DNA from: Phoronis australis
Taxonomy: Eukaryota; Phoronida; Phoronidae
DNA: 64,000 nt
Direction of reading: 5' to 3'
NCBI GenBank assembly: GCA_002633005.1
Contig: NMRA01000142.1
Span: forward strand, 66,272 to 130,271
Shown here: positions 11,820-23,635 of the stretch, piece after piece
Layout of the letters: each line of letters opens with the position of its first letter
Position numbering within the stretch: the first letter of the stretch is position 1
The notes under the pieces: generated by a model
Databases searched by the model: none
The model's input: only the letters and a program-made list of their open reading frames with translations
Told to the model about the DNA's origin: nothing
Position numbers and translations under genes: made by a program

Positions 11820-12396
11820 TCAACTTTTTTGCCAACCAATTCAAACTGCCTTGGATACCTACTACGTAATCCACTGAGGGTATCAAAATTGGTCACTGCC
11901 AGATAATTTCAGTGGTGGGGAGTATGAGCCAGACGGTTATAAACAAGGTAAAAAATTGTGCAAGATCAATCCAAGAGGTAGCCGCATGAAACCAATTTCA
12001 AAATATTCACCGTGAGCCCATGTATCACGAATGAACACTGCCAGACAAATGTAGTGGTGGATTAGCCCCGCCAGACTCGCCTAAATACCCGAGTTGAGCT
12101 AGATCAACCCACCAGGTAACCGTTTGAAACCAATTGCACGACGTTCAGAATCATTGTACATGGCAAAATTGTTAGACGCCAGACAATTTCAGTGGTGGGG
12201 TGCTCCTGCCAGGGGCGATTATCAAAAAGGGTTAAAAATTGAGGTAGATCAACCCAAGAGGTAACCGCTTAAAACCAGTTAGTCAAAAATATTCACCGTA
12301 AGTCCATGTATCACGAATAAACACTGCCAGACAAATCTAGTGGTGGATTAGCCCCGCCAGACACGCCCAAATACCTGAGTCGAGCTAGATCAAACC
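11820..12396. repeat. Degenerate tandem repeat, ~140-bp unit in a ~280-bp higher-order period
   Basis: The anchor CCAGAYAAWTNYAGTGGTGG recurs at about 11899, 12041, 12179 and 12327 (spacings 142, 138 and 148). Units 1 and 3 share the form ending GTGGTGGGG; units 2 and 4 share GTGGTGGATTAGCCCCGCCA, giving an alternating A-B-A-B order with a 280-base period. A phrase like GAGCTAGATCAA recurs between anchors and also at about 11818, so a further partial unit precedes. On the minus strand several units read as similar short peptides ending in PPL-LSGS, but stops interrupt them. Confidence 0.8.
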
Positions 12397-12561
12397 AAAC
12401 GCAGGCACGTAGCCAGCAATGAGCGGGGGTGGTTCGAATTTTAAGAACGGTGGACCTTTTGTATTTTTCAAACGTCGACACTGTAGAGTTTTCGGTGAGG
12501 CCTTTGACGCAGCTCAATTAGGGGGAAGGGAAATCTGTATATACAACGATGACTCTCAGCT

Positions 12562-13060
12562 CTATGTTGATGATATCAGACGGAATTTGCAATACCAGAA
12601 ACGAGGTGGCGGTTGCTCGCAAAGAATGGGATGTAAGTTGAGATAAGTTCGGATTAGTTGGGTACAAATAAACACTCTGACATGTATGAGCGCATGGGTA
12701 TCTAACCCGACCGCTTCAAATGCATTGACGGACATCATCGTGCGACCTGATCCCCCGTCGAATAAGACATCAAATGCTTCGTCAAAAATATTTATAGGAA
12801 GAAAAAGACAGTTAACATTATTTACTTCGAAAGCGGCTGAATTTCCCGTCTCAGACGCAGTTTTTTGGGTTTGGGTTTTGCCCATTTGCTATTTGGGATC
12901 TCAACGTCCTTTATCCGTTGGACGGTTTTTAAAACGACAGTCGCCACTTACGTGTTCACTCTGGCCACATGAATGGCAAATTTGTGGTCTTTTCACATTC
13001 TCTGAACTCCCAGCTGATTTCTTAAGTCATCGACTCCTCCGCAAAGTTCGTCATTTTGAC
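12562..13060 (-). pseudogene. LTR-retrotransposon gag zinc knuckle / protease relic
   Basis: Reading the minus strand, a CCHC zinc knuckle CHSCGQSEHVSGDC (C-x2-C-x4-H-x4-C) is followed in the same frame by a UGA and a UAG. A 107-codon open frame (12885 to 12562) comes next and contains FDVLFDGGSGRTMMS. That stretch aligns with the retropepsin active-site region, where the usual motif is D-[ST]-G-[AS]; here it is D-G-G-S. The order zinc knuckle then protease is that of Gypsy-like Gag-Pol. The intervening stops show it is dead. No LTRs were found beside it. These two domains are exactly those missing from the Gypsy relic at 29-32.7 kb, but common ancestry is not shown. Confidence 0.65.
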
Positions 13061-14628
13061 GTGCAAATAAGCTAGAATCCGCCTTATTTGGCGCATTAAC
13101 ATAAAATATGCGTTCAAGGTGATAGGGTTTAAGGTTGCAGGACTGTGTGCTGTGTGCTTTCAAAAGCTTCAAACTCCACTGTGAGCACCAATAGCTACAT
13201 CATTAGATGCCGGATGGTGAAATTAGACAAACTTTTGCAAGGATTTGTTCCCTAGGCAGCAATAAAACTGATCAATAACCAAAATTTCTCGGGAATTAGT
13301 CTCCAGTTCAAGATAGGCGTGTGTAGCCAGATGTCGAATAACGTAGGCCTAACTTATTTTTGTTTCGTGTCTGGGACTTGAAAGACACATTGATATGTGT
13401 AGTGATACTCTTTGGGGGGGGGGGGTTAAATCTCTTAGAAAGCGTTTCTCCTCGATGATAATTGCCTACTTGGTGAGCAGTTAGTTCAGACAAAACTCGC
13501 ACAGCGGCGGCCTTCAAGCAAGTAGAGAGTTGAATACTCATTTCATTTTCGGTTCACCCATTCCACCCTCTAATTATTTAAATAAATGTCCAATAAAGTC
13601 TACCAAGTCACATGTCTTTGCATCGAAAGAAGAAGGATGTTTTTCTTTCTTTTCTTTTCTTTTCTTTTTACCACTAGATTGTTTGGGTTATAATATGTGA
13701 TTTTGCAGGCACTGGGCCGCCTTCAAATAGTACTTTATGTCTGTCGTACGAATTTGTACCCAACTCACGTGCAGGTCTCGCGGGTAGACTATTTTCGTGG
13801 TTGAACGAACTGTCAAGAAGCAGTCTACAGTCGTTTTTAAGGCCAGGAGTGGACTTTGATTCTAAGGTGACATTGATATTGCTGGCCTTTCACCTTGAAG
13901 GTTCTCCGCACAGATTTCGTCAACCCTGTGTGCAGTGAAAAACTTCGCTGCCATGGCCAGAAACGGGACATTCTCTACTCGAACTTGATCGGAGACTGCG
14001 AGAATAATTTCCGAATCGCCTTCAGCGAATGAATTAGTTTATTAGTTCGTTTAGAACGTTAGGCCTACTGGTGGAGTACTTTCATTTAGAAAAAGAGCTA
14101 ACTAGAAGAATGCAAAACGAGATCGTCTGAAAGTAGGCAAGGTCTATTAAGTCTTTAAAGTGTAAGTAATCTCACCGCCTGTCCATTTTCCTCAGGTATA
14201 TGTGAAGGCCGTTCGGATTTGTAGACTGGAATTTTGATTTCAAACGACACGCAAATAGCGATGAATCGATGGAACCATGTAGGTCAATAGACAACTAATA
14301 AAAAGCGCGTGCAAGTGCGACGAATGCAACTTTAAAAGGGGACTGTAGTCAAAATAATGTTGCACTTAATCGGTTCTAACATACAAATAAAACTCACATT
14401 TGCCTGACTTGTGTGCCAAACTAAAGCCAATTCGAATTCATGGTCAAAACACTGAATTCTGAAAGCGATCGCTGATTGGCTGATGTGTCAGTGACGTGAA
14501 CGGCGGGGTATCGGCTGTTTTACACATTCATTGCTTATGTCATATTTGAAGAGTTTACATCGTAATTTATCATTGTATCAATCGTCCTTATTTTTTATTG
14601 TTTGCCACAGTGCTGTAAAAGGTTCGCT
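13061..14628. other. Gene-free stretch with simple repeats
   Basis: Contains a 12-base G run (13414-13425) and a TTTTC-type pyrimidine repeat (about 13638-13668). No gene was supported. Confidence 0.45.
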
Positions 14629-14784
14629 ATGCCTTTTTGTATGGCACCTGGTTGCTCAAACTCTTCGAAAAAGGCGTCTTCTAAAGGGATGGTCATCGCA
14701 TACCATCGCCGGGTTACCCAAGCCTTGGCCCAAAGCTCAGTGTATACTAGATATAGGCCTACAGGTTTAAGCCGATATGGGTAA
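14629..14784 (+). pseudogene. THAP-domain-like N-terminal fragment
   Basis: An open frame starting MPFCMAPGCSNSSKK resembles the beginning of THAP zinc-finger domains (short N-terminus, C-x4-C, basic stretch). The rest of the domain (the later C-x2-H) is not seen before the stop at 14782-14784, and there is no clear donor site. It is probably a fragment of a P-element-type transposase or of a THAP gene. The resemblance covers only about 25 residues. Confidence 0.35.
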
Positions 14785-15036
14785 AAAATGTACAAATAAA
14801 ATCTGACTCAAATAAATGTCATTAAAACTAAGTCATCCTTGAGTAAACCTAGGAACCAGGTTCCTAGAGTAAACTAACTTCTGTATTTACCGGTGTTGGA
14901 AATGTTAGCGATCGTTCATCGGCTGCTGCTAGTAAAATTGTGATGTGTTCTCGGCTTTTTGCGATTACGTCACCTGACCTTTACCAGTTTCTTTTCCCCC
15001 TGATTCTTTTATCAAGTGTTCGTCGCTGACGGTACC

Positions 15037-15447
15037 TAGGTTGCGTACATGTTATAACAAATTATCGGAGCTTGTTTCATTTTGTTTCAAGTTTTTAGTA
15101 TTTTTACATCAGCAAACCGAATTTTAGAACAACCTTGGTGCTGCGAAGCTGTTATCATGTCCCGAAAGACGTCTCAAATTTTTATGAAATGGCGCGTGCG
15201 CCGTGTCACGAGCGTGCTGTTCTTGAAACGGACGACACACTTCTTTGTTAAAAAGGCGGCAAATTATGCTACCAAATGACGTTTATTTGATTGTTTTCCA
15301 TTTAAACGGCTGCAACGAACAATGGGAGTGTCGGGTGACTATACCAGATTTTGCATGCGCCCCCGCCGGTCCGTTAGCTTTATATGTTGATGTAGCCTAA
15401 GTTTTACGACGAGGTGACGAGCATAACTGAGTCAACTATACCCGGGT
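15037..15447 (+). repeat. Dispersed ~410-bp repeat, copy A
   Basis: Homologous in reverse orientation to 23636-24050. Shared blocks include AGGTTGCGTACATGT, CAGCAAACCGAA, TTAAACGGCT and GACGAGCATAACT, in the same order. It has no coding content I recognise. Confidence 0.7.
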
Positions 15448-18400
15448 AGTCATTGGCTGTCTGAAATTTCGGGGTTAACGGAGCTCAACACACAGTGGTA
15501 CGATAGTCTTCATACAGCTACAGTAGGTAACTTACCAACCCTTCAAGTTTACAGAGCTGCCGGAATATTGGCTGACAGCTGGCTGACTGGATGGCTAGAG
15601 TCCACATTGCCCTCGGCACAGTCACTGACACCAGTTGCACCGGCAAATTTTCGTCTGACGATGACGATGACTCGGTATCACTTTGTGTTGCCTCGGCTCA
15701 AACAGGTATCCCTAGTGACCCGACATTTCACACTAAAATTTCTTATTCCGACAATATGAAGAACGTTACTTGATTGCACGCTAACACAGGACAGTGACTT
15801 TGCCCCCGCCAAATACGTCACGAGACTAAGCAGCGCTCCAAGCCGGTAATTTTTTTAGCTTCTGTAGAGAATATAAGTTTAATTTTTGGTGTTGAATTAT
15901 TTGTGAAATTAATCAACAATTCATAGAAAACTATCCAGAAATTATTCAGAATAAATTACAGTTCCCTTTTAAAATCTATCCATGGATGGTATAGTACAGT
16001 CAGAGACCGTTAACGTCTTTGGTACAGTGGTGCTTGTGTCTTGATTTGTGTGGCCACCGGCGTCTGTTCGGCCTATATGGAGTTAAACCGTTGAGTAGGC
16101 CTACAGTGTATTTGTGAGGTAGGCCTAAGGAAAAGGCGAGTTCGGTAGGTTAGAAATATACACGCGTTTAGTAATTATCAGTGAAATACAAACAGTGATA
16201 ACGATTTCGATTAACTATGGGCCTAAAGACTATCAAATATAAATTAGATAGTATCTGTTCTAGTATTACTAGAACAGTTGCAAAACATCGGCCATTTTAA
16301 GAGATGAAAGTGGAGATGGTTTCAGACCAGCCCGACAATTCCGAGGGTACCTAAACTACAGGGCTAACGGACTGCAAAACAATCTGTTGGACGCAAAAAC
16401 ACGACTCACCTAGGCCTACCTGCAAACACCGTTCACTGACTCGAATACACGGGATTGGACTCAAAAAGCACGATTCATTCACTCGGCCGCAAAACACGTT
16501 TTATGGATAAAATGTAGCAATCGGCTTGGAGTTGTGTAATGGGTGCGAGATTAAGTACAATTTTGATCAAATCTTTATTTGTAATTTGATGTAACTGTCG
16601 TGAATTAGAAACAATTAACATTATTTAAATTTCTTATTTGTTCTACAATTCATTGCCGTCCAAAATCTTTTTGTAAAAGCCATTGACTGTGTGACCATGT
16701 GTTCAGCATGTTTTATCGAAGTGAACCGTGCTTAGAGGTCCGCGTGTCGTGTTTTTAAATGAATGTGAGATCGCGGCCGTGTTCTTTGGGTGAATGAGTC
16801 CAAAACACGGGTGACGTAGGGCCTAATAAAACACTCCTACAAGTTGAGTCCGGCGCGAAACAATAACTCTTCAAATCACATAGTGGGAGCGCCAGGCACA
16901 GATACTTGTACTTTTTAATTGTTCTTCGCTAATAAAGCAGCTACTTTCCCGTCCTCAATTATCTGGGCATTACTTCTTATCATTTTCCCGATTTTGTAAT
17001 AATTGCAGGTCAGTTTTTCACCTTTTCAGTTTCTGAACAATTCCCTCATAAATTCTACCTTTATTTAGTTTTCTCAGTAGTTAAATTCAACTTTTCTTAC
17101 CCAACATTTTCCAGTTTTTCTTTCATCTTCGAGTACCTCATGGTATGTTTCCTTATCTTCATTTTAATCAGTCTTCTTTGTATGTTTTGCTATTTAGAAA
17201 ACTATGCTTTTCACTACAGGTATTTAATTATTTTCATGTACGTTACGTTTTCTTTGTCTTCGAAATATCGGCGCGTGATCGACCACGTGCGCATGCTCGA
17301 TGTAACTGCGCAAGCGAAATTTTGTTCCCAAACGAAACGGAACCAGATTAAGTACATGTAGCCGATGGAGACAACGTAAAGACCTTGATTTACTAATTGT
17401 TTATTTAGGCGCTCCAGTTCGCAGCTTTATCCGCTGAGTCGGGCTCTCACTTGCACACTATGAGTAATATTTTTGTTGAAAAATGTCCAAGTTATCCATG
17501 CAAGCTCACGCGCGCACTGAATGACGCCTTTGAAATGAGCAGATGTGGCCATGATCCCTTGTGCCTCACCGTGGTTACGCCATGAAAGTCATACTTTCTG
17601 AAAAATTGGAGCACTTTAATAATAATTCATAAAAACATTTTAGAGAGCATTGGATCGAAAACTTTTTATGAATCCGGTCAGCCATTTTTGAGATATAATG
17701 TTCTGAACCTTGCCAAATTTGGCCAATATTATGTTATAATGAAGGGACAATTTTAATTTCAAAAATCCACCTTGATTTCGACTAACTGACTGAAAACTTT
17801 TAAGTTTTAGAACAAAGCATCGTCGGCTGCCAATTAGGGAGCAGGAGTCATCCAATAATCTTACTTCATCGATGAATAAAGACGAACTATTTCATTTCAA
17901 TGACATTAAATCAGCGTCTTAATTTCAATCCATTTCTATTACATTATTAGGACCGCGTGCCTGGCTATCTCTTGAGTTTGTTCAAATTTACAAATGCCTC
18001 CGTTATGAGGTTGATATGTTGAGATACGCTATCAATTGTTATCCAAACACTGTCGTCAAATTATCGTTATGTACAACTGAATTGATAAAGCCTCTACACG
18101 AGCACAAAACAACGCAGAAGCTTGATGAAGAGCGTTGCAGTTACCATCATGGTATGTGTTTTAATTTAGTACGTGTCTTATTAATAAGCACAGATAAATC
18201 TTAGATGATGTCAATGAAAGGGGGCGATAGCGGAATTTTTATTGTAAACTCGTAATGGCAGCGTCTTTTAAAGTCTTGTTGGTGTTTATTAAATAGTGTT
18301 TGGATCTGTTCTTGAAAACCATCGGGATTAGGATTACGTTGCCAAGAACACTTACACATGAGAATTATATTTGCAGTTCACGCGGGCTTCATTTCGTCAC

Positions 18401-18556
18401 ACTCAGGGGTTGTCAACTTCCACTTGCAGTCAGAGGATAGTAGCGTATAGGTAGAGCCTCGCAGAGATGAAGGACATCTAGAGAAGCAAACTGTCCTTAT
18501 TGGGAACTTCGTATCAAGCTAGCAGAGCCGTGGTACAAAAGTGCAATAGTTTGGAA
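15448..18556. other. Gene-free stretch upstream of DUF229 gene
   Basis: Several short open frames (15568-15759, 17140-17361, 18016-18204) show no domain or splice context. The promoter of the DUF229 gene should lie at the right end, but I see no clear TATA box. An in-frame TAG at 18479-18481 bounds the coding frame upstream. Confidence 0.4.
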
Positions 18557-20803
18557 ATGATGTCTTACAAATTTAAATTGCGCGTTATTGGGTTACTAGC
18601 CGCAACCCTGGTGCTGATATCAGTGACGTTATTAATTCGAACTCACCGTGAGGCCGAGGAGGCATTCGATCGTAGGAAAGGGGCCAGGGATCTGCAGTTG
18701 GTGTTCAAAGAAACATTTTATGCCCGAACGGTCAAAAGTGGTCCCAATTGCTTGGAACCTTGTGCTTCACAGCTCGTGACACGTGACGAAACGCGTCTGA
18801 ATACATTTGTAGGCGACACGGGACGCACGTCAGAAAGAACTAGTCAGGATGCAATTACAAAACAAGACAAATCCATTAGCAGAAATGGTATTTACAGAAC
18901 CACAAACAGCAGAAAGAATATAGTCGGTGACAGCAGTACAACCGTTATCGCTGAGAAACTGAAAACCGGCGAAGTGACATTCAGCAAACAAAGGACAAAT
19001 GTCGGCTGTCGTATTCCAGATCTCAATCCGTATGACCCATCTGTGGAAAAATTCATTAGAACCGTTCCGGGTTACCCCGACTGCGTTTTTAACGCCACGC
19101 TGACTTACATGGATGCCAAAGGACGGATTTGCATTAACAAAACGGTTGCTATTGACGTGCATCAAGGCCGCGTTCACGCCTGTACGTATCACACTTTCTC
19201 CAAAAGTAACGCTAACGATGACCTGGCAAATTACAGCAGCGTCTTTATTACGTTTAGAGACAAAAGCGAGCCCATTTTAGCAGATTTTGTTCGCGTAGTT
19301 TGCTTTGATACATTTGGAAAGATACTGTATGAAAATATGCACGCGTTAATTAACAAAAATAAATCGCATGTGATGGATAAAATTGACTTCTGGAAACGTC
19401 ATCCAAAAACAACGCGACCTTTAAGTGTCCTTCTTTTAGGATTTGATTCAATGTCAAGATCCAATTTTATACGGACTTTGCCGAAAACGTACGGATATCT
19501 CACAAATCATTTATCTTCTTTCGTTATGAAGGGTATGAACAAAGTGCACGATAACACATTTCCCAATTTAGTCCCGCTCTTGACCGGCCTAAGCGTTGGA
19601 CGGTCAAACGTATACCCACCCGAGCTGAAACGTTATCAGTGGCAAAAGGATAAGGAAGAATATTATGACGGGTACCCACTAATCTGGAAGAACTTCTCGA
19701 ACCGAAATTATGTCACCATGATGGCTGAAGACCGCGAAGATATGTCGACTTTCAATTATATGGCTCGTGGTTTTCGCCAGCAGCCAACGGATTTCTATTT
19801 AAGACCACTGTACTTGGCAATGCGAGACTCACCCGTCAGGGGAAAGAGTAAACCTCACTGCTTTGGTGGGGACTACTTGCACCGAATTAATTTTGACTAT
19901 TTCTTCAATTTTGTGAAATCATATCAAGATGTCCCAACGTTTGCGTTCACATTTCTGTCAGACTTGAGTCACGAGGAATTAAACACCATCAAGTTTGCCG
20001 ACAACGAGATCCACGCCCTTATTAAAAAGCTTAAGGATGGCGGTTACCTCGACCATGCGGCCTTAATCGTTTTTGGTGACCATGGCCACAGATTTGACGA
20101 TATACGGAGAACTCTGGTGGGACGTCTGGAGGAAAGACTGCCGTTTTTCTCATTAACTATGCCGCAAGATTTCTTAGAGAAACAACCTTGGGTTAAGCAT
20201 TACTTAAATATCAATGCAGATCGCTTGACAACATTGTTTGACGTCCACAGAACTTTGCTCGATATTTTGAATTTCAACCAGGGTATCACAAAAAATCAAA
20301 ATATGACAAGGGAAATGAGTTTATTCGACGAAATTCCAATTTCCAGGAGTTGCTCTGACGCTCATATTGAGCAGCATTTCTGCTCATGTCAAGTATATAG
20401 AAAAATGGAAGTCGATGGCCCTCTAGTGGTAAATGGGGCGTTGTATTTGGTGGCCAACATAAATCGCCAGTTATCACAGTACCAAAACCTTTGTGCACAT
20501 CTGAAGATTGCGAAAGTAGACAATGCCCAACTTGTCCTGAGTGGTGAAAATATTCTGAAAGAGAGAGTAATGTACGACATTAATGCAACGATGGCGAAAG
20601 TCGACTTTCATCAATTAGTAGTGTCGATCAAGACTAAACCAGGTGGCGCTTTATTCGAAGCCACATTGAGGTACGATGTCAGAAGCAAGGCGTACACAAT
20701 ATCAGGCGATATTAGTAGGATCAACAAGTATGGGAATCAGTCGATCTGCATAAATGATGCAATACTTCGGAAATATTGTTTCTGCAACAGCAACTTGAAC
20801 TGA
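18557..20803 (+). CDS. DUF229 family protein (sulfatase-like fold), type II membrane, intronless
   Basis: An uninterrupted 748-codon frame. I chose the ATG at 18557, the first in frame after the stop at 18479. Residues about 8-27 (LRVIGLLAATLVLISVTLLI) form one N-terminal membrane anchor, so the bulk is probably lumenal or extracellular. The family signature GFDSMSRSNF has its Asp at residue 297, and DNTFPNLVPLLTG has its Thr at 334. GDHGHRFDD follows at 507-515 and a Cys-rich stretch SRSCSDAHIEQHFCSC near 599. These match Pfam DUF229, related to sulfatases and alkaline phosphatases. In that fold Asp297, Asp508 and His509 would bind metal and Thr334 would be the likely nucleophile; this is inference from the superfamily. 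The substrate is unknown. The poorly conserved stretch at residues 35-165 is a stem-like region. Lack of introns and the full length suggest a functional single-exon gene. Confidence 0.9.
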   Translation: MMSYKFKLRVIGLLAATLVLISVTLLIRTHREAEEAFDRRKGARDLQLVFKETFYARTVKSGPNCLEPCASQLVTRDETRLNTFVGDTGRTSERTSQDAITKQDKSISRNGIYRTTNSRKNIVGDSSTTVIAEKLKTGEVTFSKQRTNVGCRIPDLNPYDPSVEKFIRTVPGYPDCVFNATLTYMDAKGRICINKTVAIDVHQGRVHACTYHTFSKSNANDDLANYSSVFITFRDKSEPILADFVRVVCFDTFGKILYENMHALINKNKSHVMDKIDFWKRHPKTTRPLSVLLLGFDSMSRSNFIRTLPKTYGYLTNHLSSFVMKGMNKVHDNTFPNLVPLLTGLSVGRSNVYPPELKRYQWQKDKEEYYDGYPLIWKNFSNRNYVTMMAEDREDMSTFNYMARGFRQQPTDFYLRPLYLAMRDSPVRGKSKPHCFGGDYLHRINFDYFFNFVKSYQDVPTFAFTFLSDLSHEELNTIKFADNEIHALIKKLKDGGYLDHAALIVFGDHGHRFDDIRRTLVGRLEERLPFFSLTMPQDFLEKQPWVKHYLNINADRLTTLFDVHRTLLDILNFNQGITKNQNMTREMSLFDEIPISRSCSDAHIEQHFCSCQVYRKMEVDGPLVVNGALYLVANINRQLSQYQNLCAHLKIAKVDNAQLVLSGENILKERVMYDINATMAKVDFHQLVVSIKTKPGGALFEATLRYDVRSKAYTISGDISRINKYGNQSICINDAILRKYCFCNSNLN

Positions 20804-21979
20804 GAGTGGGTGCAATCCTGTTTCAGTAATTGTACAAAACCTGCTTACGTCCAACTAGGCATGCCTGGGTTGAGGCTGTGTAGAACACTATATAAACTTC
20901 GCTATACAATCACCCGAATATCTACAAAGTTAGGAATTAACTCGGTAAATGTAGATATTCTCTGAAAGGAAAATGCCTGCAGAATTTGATTTTGACTTTT
21001 AGTTATAGCAACCTGCCCCTGGAATGGTGGTGTGACACTGTATTTTTAGTAAAATACAGCAAAAAAAGTAGGCATAATCGTAGCAAAAACAACGGCATCG
21101 ATAGCATGGTCAAATTTTGGTTGACAAAAACTTCTATTGGCGCTTTGGAAAACAGCGCATAAAGCAGCATTGCATCTGAAAGTTTCAGTTGAATCTGATT
21201 GGTCAATTCTAAGATGTGACGCTCCAAAGTTGTTTCAAATTTAGATATTCTTCTGGCGCCCTGCATAACGTTAAAGGGTGTCTATTAAAAGAAAAAAAGG
21301 TTACTTGTCTTGGACTTGTGCAGTTTTCATTGCGCGTTTGTTTGCGCCTTGTGTAATGAAAACCTGCATTTTTTGCTGATTCACATGTAAGACCATAATC
21401 AATTGGGCTAAGCTCGTTCGGTTCAGTTCTTAGTAAGCAATCTGGCCAGTCATGACCACCACGTTAAACCTGTTCTTCATTGCAAGTAAATATATTGTAA
21501 ATTTTTGATTGCCCAAACTTGCATATGTTTTAATTAGCCGTAGAATGAATGAAAGTGATATTTTTATTTACTCTCCCCTGTGGTATAATTAATTAAAAAA
21601 ATTAAGTCGATAGAAAAAAACATTTTCTTTAAGACCTGGTATGAAAAAGGTGTTTATCGTGTATGCGATTTGTTTAATATTGAAGGTTACTTCATGTCCT
21701 ATGAAGAGTTTTGTAACAGCGATGGCTTTCAACCCCCAATATTAGAATTTTACTGACTAGGAAGTGCAACCTTCGCAGCGTACAGCGGTCTTAGGGAAAG
21801 ATAAGACGATATTTTCTTACCAAACTTTCCAAGGTTTCTATTAATACAACAAATCTCAAGCTGTAAATATTTACGACACCTTAGTACAGTCACTTCAGAC
21901 AGCTTGTATATTATAGAAAACAGGTGGGTTTCTGATGTAAATATCAGTTTCCTTTTAAACAATGATAATTCCAATGACC
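20804..21979. other. Gene-free stretch
   Basis: 3' flank of the DUF229 gene and unassigned sequence. Open frames on the minus strand (21003-21266, 21750-21986) show nothing recognisable. Confidence 0.4.
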
Positions 21980-22240
21980 CTGACACATTGTGGAGAGTAA
22001 CTGTACAGAAGACACGAAATTGCGTTGGTTTCAGTACCGCTTAATTCCCAGGATATTGTCAACTAATAATTTTATACATAAAATTAAATTAAAGACAGAT
22101 GACTTACGTCCTTTCTGTGGAGAGCACAGTGAAATCTTTCTTCATTGGTTTTAAGAATGTCGTCTTGTATTTCGTCTTTGGCTCCTGCTCACCGATTGGT
22201 TAAAGCAAATACGTCATGTGTAGCTTTCCTGTAGGTAATT
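21980..22240 (+). pseudogene. LINE (L1-like) reverse-transcriptase C-terminal fragment
   Basis: The plus strand reads TKLRWFQYRLIPRILSTNNF, then a Cys motif RPFCGEHSEIFLHWF, a TAA, ECRLVFRLWLLLTDWL. This is the typical C-terminal end of L1-like LINE ORF2: W.QYRI..RIL.TN, then C.FC..E.E...HLF.EC...FW. A stop codon within the motif shows the copy is dead. The 5' limit is unclear. Confidence 0.6.
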
Positions 22241-22244
22241 TACT

Positions 22245-23635
22245 GTTCTGTTTAAAGTCTTGAAAGGTACTCAGCTGGAAAAGTGTGATGTTAATTTATT
22301 GATCATACTGGTCAAAAAATACATATTTTCACAAAAAATTGTAAAAAAGACATCAAATTTCAATCTTTTGTTAGCCTCGTTAAATCACGTATCGAATTGT
22401 TATCTCATGATAAGTTAGTATAATCCACTGTTGTTTTTTGCTGTTTCATCTATTGTTTCATCACTCATATTTTGTAATGTTGTTTGACAGAAGAATATAC
22501 ATTTTGAAACTTGAAAGAAACGTGGAATGAATGTGCGTAACTGGCGTTGCCACGTTATATTGAAATAATAACTGTTACCTTTCGGCGGCCTAGTTTCGAA
22601 CCCATCTTTGGCTCGTCGTCGTTATGTTAGTTATTGTGTGCCTTTCCTGCTCTTTCTTCTAAGGGGTGTTTTGATTTCATTTCTTTCCAGTTGTAGGACT
22701 AAACTTTTCAAAACATAAGGTTGAACAACGCACAATTATTTCAAGAACAACATATCGATATTTCGCATTTTCGAATATGCAACCTTTCATTTTTCCTAGC
22801 AAGCTAGCTAGGCAATGCATCAACTCAAACAGAAATTAAGCTTGCTGATTATAAAATTATAAAAACGGAACAAACTGAGCCCAATTTCAATGGAGTTAAC
22901 TATCCCTAACCTTTTGGAAGAAGACCAGTTGGAATTTCAAAGTGATTCGCATCGTGAAGTTCACATGCAGTGCTTGGGATATGCCATGCCTTTGATTTTT
23001 GGAGCCGGGCTTACGTTACGTCATGGTGGCTTAAAGGTACTAAATTGGGGCTTACAGTTATCCTCAAATAAGTCACTTGTGCTGTCAATTTGGCTTAAAG
23101 GTGACTTTCAGAGGGTGGCTGAGCAAGGGCTGAGAAACGGTCACTTTTGAGGTAAGTCAGCAGCCGTGGTGACTTCATAATGCTCATTGGGTGCTACGAC
23201 TACGTCACCCTCGGTTGATCACTCTTTAAAAAGTTGTTCTGGGACGACAATACAGTTATGAATGAAGTATTCAAATAACAAAGCCCGCCGCGAACATGTT
23301 CTTTCTCAGTAGGGCCTATCCATGAATAGCTGAAGAAACGTTTATCTCAGTCGATGAATTATATGGCAATAATCAGATATGACGTGACCGTATTTTGAGA
23401 ACCCCTTTCATGCCCGTTATTCATTGGAGAAAACTGTTTCTCAAAATTTGGGCACGTTATATGCGATCACTACTTAGTGTTTTTTGAAGATTGGATGATT
23501 TCATATGCTTAGAAATTACTGGTCCAGGGACTTCGATCGTGTAAGGGTTCACGTATCATTGGTTGAATATAGCCAGCTAGCTAGCTGTTTGAAGACGAAC
23601 GTCAAAGTGCAGCTAGGAAACGGCCACAACATTTA
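22245..23635. other. Gene-free stretch
   Basis: No gene supported. The 86-codon frame at 22890-23150 (+) has a loose internal repeat (GCTTAAAGGT and GGGCTTAC words recur) but no known domain. Confidence 0.4.

Noticed and set aside
18830-19192. 120-codon minus-strand frame
   Set aside because: Shadow of the DUF229 coding strand.
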